A stretch of DNA of 34,694 bases from a bacterium (GTDB taxonomy: Bacteria; UBP14; UBA6098; 4484-93): positions 1-34,694 of the forward strand of contig JAGGUN010000010.1 of assembly GCA_021158465.1 (NCBI GenBank), in the 5' to 3' direction. The notes under the pieces were generated by a model. It worked only from the letters and a program-made list of their open reading frames with translations, was not told where the DNA came from and ran no database searches. Shown here piece by piece: positions 31,944 to 34,694 of the stretch. The position numbers were made by a program, and so were the translations under genes. Within the stretch, counting starts at the first letter, position 1. Each line of letters begins with the position of its first letter.

Positions 31944-33094
31944 CAGACGCCTCCGGTGCCTCTGGCTGGGACAATCTGCCTCTCGTATATCCGGTATCTT
32001 TTGTAGAGCTTTCCGCCTATCTCGCTATCGAACCGGTTGATAAGGTCGTTATCCTCGAGGTTCCACGATAGCTCGCACCATTGGTATCCGAGCCTTCGAG
32101 CAGCCATCTCGGTCTCCCAATAGAGGAGGATGGGCAGCCCTGTCCTGCGGAACTCCGGTTTGAACCCGAACACCATCGCCCGAATGCCTGTAATCTTCTT
32201 TCGCAACACTAACGCCTTGGCAATCTGGATCGGTCCCAGCTTGCCGTTTAGGTGGATGAGCACCTGATTGTAATCCGGTATGCTGATTCCTACACCAGCC
32301 GGCTTACCGTTCATAAATGCAAAGAGAGCAAGCTCGGGCACAGCGATCGATTTTAGTTCCTTCCCCATAAGGTCTATCTCCTCGTCCGTCATAGGTGAAA
32401 AGCCCCAGTTCTTCTCCCAGCTCTTGTTGTAAAGCTCCTTTATAATCTTCAACTCGCCGGGGAGCTTCTTGAAATTCACCTCCCTGATGAGCAGATTGTG
32501 TTTGCGTTTTAATGCTTCTGCCAGTTTTTGCAGCCGCTCCGGGATTCCCATTGAGGTATCCTTGTAAAATGCCCAGAGTTCTTTTGCTTTTGTAAAACCT
32601 GATTTCTCAACGAGTTCGGGGTAATACGGCGGATTGTAGGGCATCATTATCACCGGTGGCTTTTCATATCCCTCTGTTAGAAATGCGCACTCATCGTTCA
32701 TTGATGGTGATAGTGGTCCGCGGATAAAGCTCATTCCCTTTTTCTTGAGCCAATCGGATGCAGCGTCGAGGAGGGCATCAGCCACAGATTGGTCGTTTAT
32801 GCACTCGAAGAAGCCGAATGCACCCATCTTCTCATTCCAGAGTTTATTGTAGTTATAATCGATGATTGCAGCGATTCTGCCAGCTAATGTGCCATCCTTG
32901 TATGCGAGGAAGAGCTGTCGTTCGGCGTGCTTCCAGAAAGGGTGTTTCGATCTGTTCAGCTTGAATTTTATATCTCGCTTGACTGGTGGCACCCAGTTGG
33001 GGTCCCGCCAGTATTCCCTGTATATGAACCAGGGGAATTCGATGAACCTGGATAGCTCATCTTTCCCAGCAACCGATTTTATAGAGATTCCCAT
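31943..33094 (-). CDS. GNAT-superfamily-like protein
   Basis: A 383-residue soluble protein. The N-terminal half contains FWKHAERQLFLAYKDG followed by AGRIAAI, a GNAT-like strand pair, and RGPLSPSMNDE. The C-terminal half contains another GNAT-like stretch with GKPAGVGISIPDYNQ and KPEFRRTGLPILLYWE, where RRTG corresponds to the acyl-CoA pyrophosphate loop. This double-GNAT layout is common in unassigned bacterial proteins often called N-acetyltransferase. The substrate is unknown. The ribosome binding site is weak (AAGGT about 12 bases upstream of the ATG). It is cotranscribed with the DUF3795-like gene. Confidence 0.7.
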   Translation of the reverse strand: MGISIKSVAGKDELSRFIEFPWFIYREYWRDPNWVPPVKRDIKFKLNRSKHPFWKHAERQLFLAYKDGTLAGRIAAIIDYNYNKLWNEKMGAFGFFECINDQSVADALLDAASDWLKKKGMSFIRGPLSPSMNDECAFLTEGYEKPPVIMMPYNPPYYPELVEKSGFTKAKELWAFYKDTSMGIPERLQKLAEALKRKHNLLIREVNFKKLPGELKIIKELYNKSWEKNWGFSPMTDEEIDLMGKELKSIAVPELALFAFMNGKPAGVGISIPDYNQVLIHLNGKLGPIQIAKALVLRKKITGIRAMVFGFKPEFRRTGLPILLYWETEMAARRLGYQWCELSWNLEDNDLINRFDSEIGGKLYKRYRIYERQIVPARGTGGV

Positions 33095-33122
33095 TCTTGT
33101 TGTGCTGACCTTGATTTCTCTT

Positions 33123-33150
33123 AAGATAGGATTTGCAATAGCAAAGTCAA
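33123..33150 (-). promoter_or_regulatory. Promoter for the GNAT/DUF3795 pair
   Basis: On the minus strand, TTGACT (33150-33145), a 16-base spacer and TATCTT (33128-33123). The start is predicted near 33116, about 22 bases before the ATG at 33094. Confidence 0.7.
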
Positions 33151-33172
33151 GTGGAAGGTTATGAAAATTTCC

Positions 33173-33200
33173 TTGAATGTTGTAGCTCTTTCATTATTAT
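33173..33200 (+). promoter_or_regulatory. Promoter for the M42 peptidase gene
   Basis: TTGAAT (33173-33178), a 16-base spacer and TATTAT (33195-33200), with a start near 33207. A strong AAGGAGGG ribosome binding site follows just upstream of the ATG at 33240. Confidence 0.6.
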
Positions 33201-33239
33201 GGGTCGAACCGCAGAAATCAAATGTAAAGGAGGGTAATT

Positions 33240-34271
33240 ATGAACATTTCACTGCTTGAGAGATTGTCCAACGCCTTTGGTGTCTCTGGCTGCGAGGATG
33301 AGGTTGCGGAGATTGTCAGGGATGAATTTGCCAACTTCTGCGATGATGTTCACGCCGACAGGTTCGGCTCGGTCATCGGGCACAAAAGGGGGAATGGTCC
33401 CGTTGTTGTCTTTGATGCTCATATGGATGAGGTCGGCTTTATGGTGAAGCATATCGATTCCGAGGGGTTCATCAGGGTTGTCCCGGTCGGTGGGATAGAC
33501 CAGAGGGTATTTTTTGCTCAACCCGTAAAAATTTTGGGCAAGGAGACGCTCTTCGGTGTAGTTGGCTCGATTCCGCCGCATCTCACACGCGAGGGTAAGG
33601 AGCATCTGCGTGGTGCTGTCCCGGAGATTGAGGACTGCTTCATCGACACAGGACTCCCCGCTGATGAGGTCAAATCTATCGTCTCCGTTGGTGATTATGT
33701 TGTCTTCGATACGGAGTTCAGGCAGCAGAAAGGGGTGTTTTTCGGCAAGGGTTTCGACGATAGGGCAGGTCTTTTTGCGATGATAGAGGGTGCCAAGCTC
33801 GCAAGCCGTTTCTCGGCGGATATCTATTTTGTCGGTGCGGTTCAGGAGGAGATGGGGCTCCGCGGAGCGTCGGCATCGGCACTCGCTCTCAATCCTGATA
33901 TCGCCATAGCACTTGAGGGCACAATCGCTAACGACATTGCAGGTGTCCCTGGGCATAAACGGCTTGCACATCAAGGGAAGGGCCCCGAGATTCGCCTTTC
34001 CGACAGGAGGATGCTTGCTGATAGAAGGCTTGTCCGTTTCATATCAGATGTTGCAAAGTCACGCGACATCCCTCATCAGATTGTTGTCAAGCGGGTTGGT
34101 AGCACGAATGCTGCGGTGTATCAGTTATCTGCTGGAGGTGCGAAGGCAGCGGCAGTTGCAGCCCCCGTGCGATACATACATTCACCGGTCGGTATAGTGC
34201 AGAAGTCGGACATCGAGGCGATGGTTGCCCTCGTGGCGGCACTTATCGAGGAGATAGGGAGTTTCAAATAG
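33240..34271 (+). CDS. M42-family metalloaminopeptidase (glutamyl aminopeptidase/TET type)
   Basis: A 343-residue di-metal aminopeptidase that trims peptides in the cytoplasm; relatives form 12-subunit tetrahedral shells. Metal and catalytic residues are complete: His61 in DAHMDEVGF, Asp173 in GKGFDDRAG, the catalytic Glu203 with Glu204 in VQEEMGLRGA, Glu226 in ALEGTIAND, and His314 in RYIHSPVGIV. The position often filled by Asp is Glu226 here, which is a known variant. It could act on peptides released by Lon. It is transcribed alone from its own promoter. Confidence 0.94.
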   Translation: MNISLLERLSNAFGVSGCEDEVAEIVRDEFANFCDDVHADRFGSVIGHKRGNGPVVVFDAHMDEVGFMVKHIDSEGFIRVVPVGGIDQRVFFAQPVKILGKETLFGVVGSIPPHLTREGKEHLRGAVPEIEDCFIDTGLPADEVKSIVSVGDYVVFDTEFRQQKGVFFGKGFDDRAGLFAMIEGAKLASRFSADIYFVGAVQEEMGLRGASASALALNPDIAIALEGTIANDIAGVPGHKRLAHQGKGPEIRLSDRRMLADRRLVRFISDVAKSRDIPHQIVVKRVGSTNAAVYQLSAGGAKAAAVAAPVRYIHSPVGIVQKSDIEAMVALVAALIEEIGSFK

Positions 34272-34357
34272 GGGATAAGTAAGTCCTCTCGATATTCCGA
34301 TTGTGGTTATTGTGTTTTTTATGAAGCCTGTGTAAAGACCCCGAGAGGGGAAACCCC

Positions 34358-34386
34358 TTGACTTCTGCCGGAGTGCGGATTAAATT
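34358..34386 (+). promoter_or_regulatory. Promoter for the LVIVD-type secreted protein gene
   Basis: TTGACT (34358-34363), a 17-base spacer and TAAATT (34381-34386). The predicted start is near 34393, 29 bases before the ATG at 34422. Upstream, CCCC-GAGA-GGGG-AAA-CCCC (34339-34357) can fold two alternative small hairpins of unknown meaning. Confidence 0.65.
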
Positions 34387-34421
34387 AAAATTGATTGAGA
34401 ACTAAAAATACAGGTGATAAG

Positions 34422-34694
34422 ATGAGACGCTTTGCTTTTGTTTTGCTGTTTGTGGGGATGCTTTCTGCCCCGATTTTTGCTGATTCTTTGAATGTTTCTC
34501 TGGTGGGGCGGGCACTTGGTGGACCGTGCTACGCCACTTTTACCGTAGGGGACTACTGCTACATTGGCGGTGGTGGGCGGTTTATGGTAATGGACATATC
34601 CGACCCGACCTCACCCACCGAGGTTGGGCATTGCTATACACCGGGAATTATCGAAGATATTTTCGTTTCTGGCTCTTATGCTTATGTGGCAGAT
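34422..34694 (+). CDS. Secreted LVIVD/beta-propeller repeat protein, 3' end outside window
   Basis: The first 91 residues of an exported protein. AGGTG lies 5 bases ahead of the ATG at 34422. A signal peptide ends near PIFADS (about residue 21). The mature part contains GDYCYIGGGGRFMVMDISD followed by PTSPTEVGHC and then SGSYAYVAD. This is the LVIVD repeat pattern (GnyaYVADg..LrvvDvSdPs.P..vg), which folds as a beta-propeller. Such proteins are abundant in Cloacimonadota, WOR-3 and related lineages and are often cell-surface. The remaining repeats and any C-terminal sorting domain lie beyond the window. Confidence 0.85.
   Translation, partial: MRRFAFVLLFVGMLSAPIFADSLNVSLVGRALGGPCYATFTVGDYCYIGGGGRFMVMDISDPTSPTEVGHCYTPGIIEDIFVSGSYAYVAD

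Noticed and set aside
33249-33974. A 241-codon open frame on the minus strand
   Set aside because: It is antisense to the complete M42 peptidase with all metal ligands; the product shows no protein-like pattern.
34339-34357. CCCC-GAGA-GGGG hairpin as a terminator of the M42 gene
   Set aside because: A 4-bp stem followed by AAACCCC, with no T-tract.

Overview
This 34.7 kb window is chromosomal bacterial DNA, densely packed with genes. I see no rRNA, tRNA, insertion sequence, CRISPR array or phage gene. The organism looks like an anaerobic, double-membraned bacterium. Evidence for this: a lipobox protein; an SppA peptidase fused to what looks like an outer-membrane barrel; an LVIVD-type secreted protein; and a giant secreted protein ending in a gliding/T9SS-like C-terminal domain. 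It also has an archaeal/anaerobe-type Thi4 and a DivIVA-domain protein. This mix suggests an uncultured lineage near the FCB group (for example WOR-3, TA06, Cloacimonadota or Zixibacteria). That placement is inference; no marker gene in the window fixes it.

Layout. (1) 1-4567: the 3' part of a UDP-sugar dehydrogenase gene, then smc. (2) 4570-6634: a promoter directly after smc drives a redox cluster of thioredoxin, a TlpA-like lipoprotein and OsmC, followed by an unknown gene. A flavodoxin gene (6628-7083) faces it. (3) 7150-17435: one long same-strand run of eleven tightly spaced or overlapping genes: aminotransferase, FmdB zinc ribbon, a secreted 27-residue-repeat protein, a secreted HEAT-like protein, DivIVA, purine nucleoside phosphorylase, Hsp20, Lon, Thi4, a MIP18-family protein and Pcm. 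The run links protein quality control (Hsp20, Lon, Pcm) to cofactor and purine metabolism and to envelope proteins. (4) 17558-19252: a sigma-54-like promoter, a FliA/WhiG-type sigma factor, and a GAF protein carrying a histidine-kinase H-box that has lost its histidine, closed by a clear terminator. (5) 19251-28349, minus strand: a 2.8-kilo-residue secreted protein (IgGFc-binding-like head, DUF11-like domain, ten tandem two-module units, gliding-type tail), followed three bases later by a NYN-domain nuclease-like gene. (6) 28303-29135: overlapping divergent promoters with an inverted repeat, then a small secreted protein gene. (7) 29202-33150, minus strand: the barrel-SppA fusion, then a promoter-led pair of a GNAT-like gene and a DUF3795-like gene. 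(8) 33173 to the end: an M42 aminopeptidase and the start of a secreted LVIVD/beta-propeller gene that runs off the window.

Promoters can be read in most gaps as TTGA(A/C/T)-like -35 boxes, 16-17 bases, then a TA-rich -10 box, so the housekeeping sigma factor appears conventional. The upstream region of the alternative sigma gene is the exception. The main points of interest are the sigma/GAF pseudo-kinase module, the ten-unit giant protein with its cysteine pattern and nuclease partner, the barrel-SppA fusion, the 27-residue repeat protein, and an Asn-to-Asp change at the base-recognition site of the purine nucleoside phosphorylase. No stretch longer than 300 bases is without a gene.
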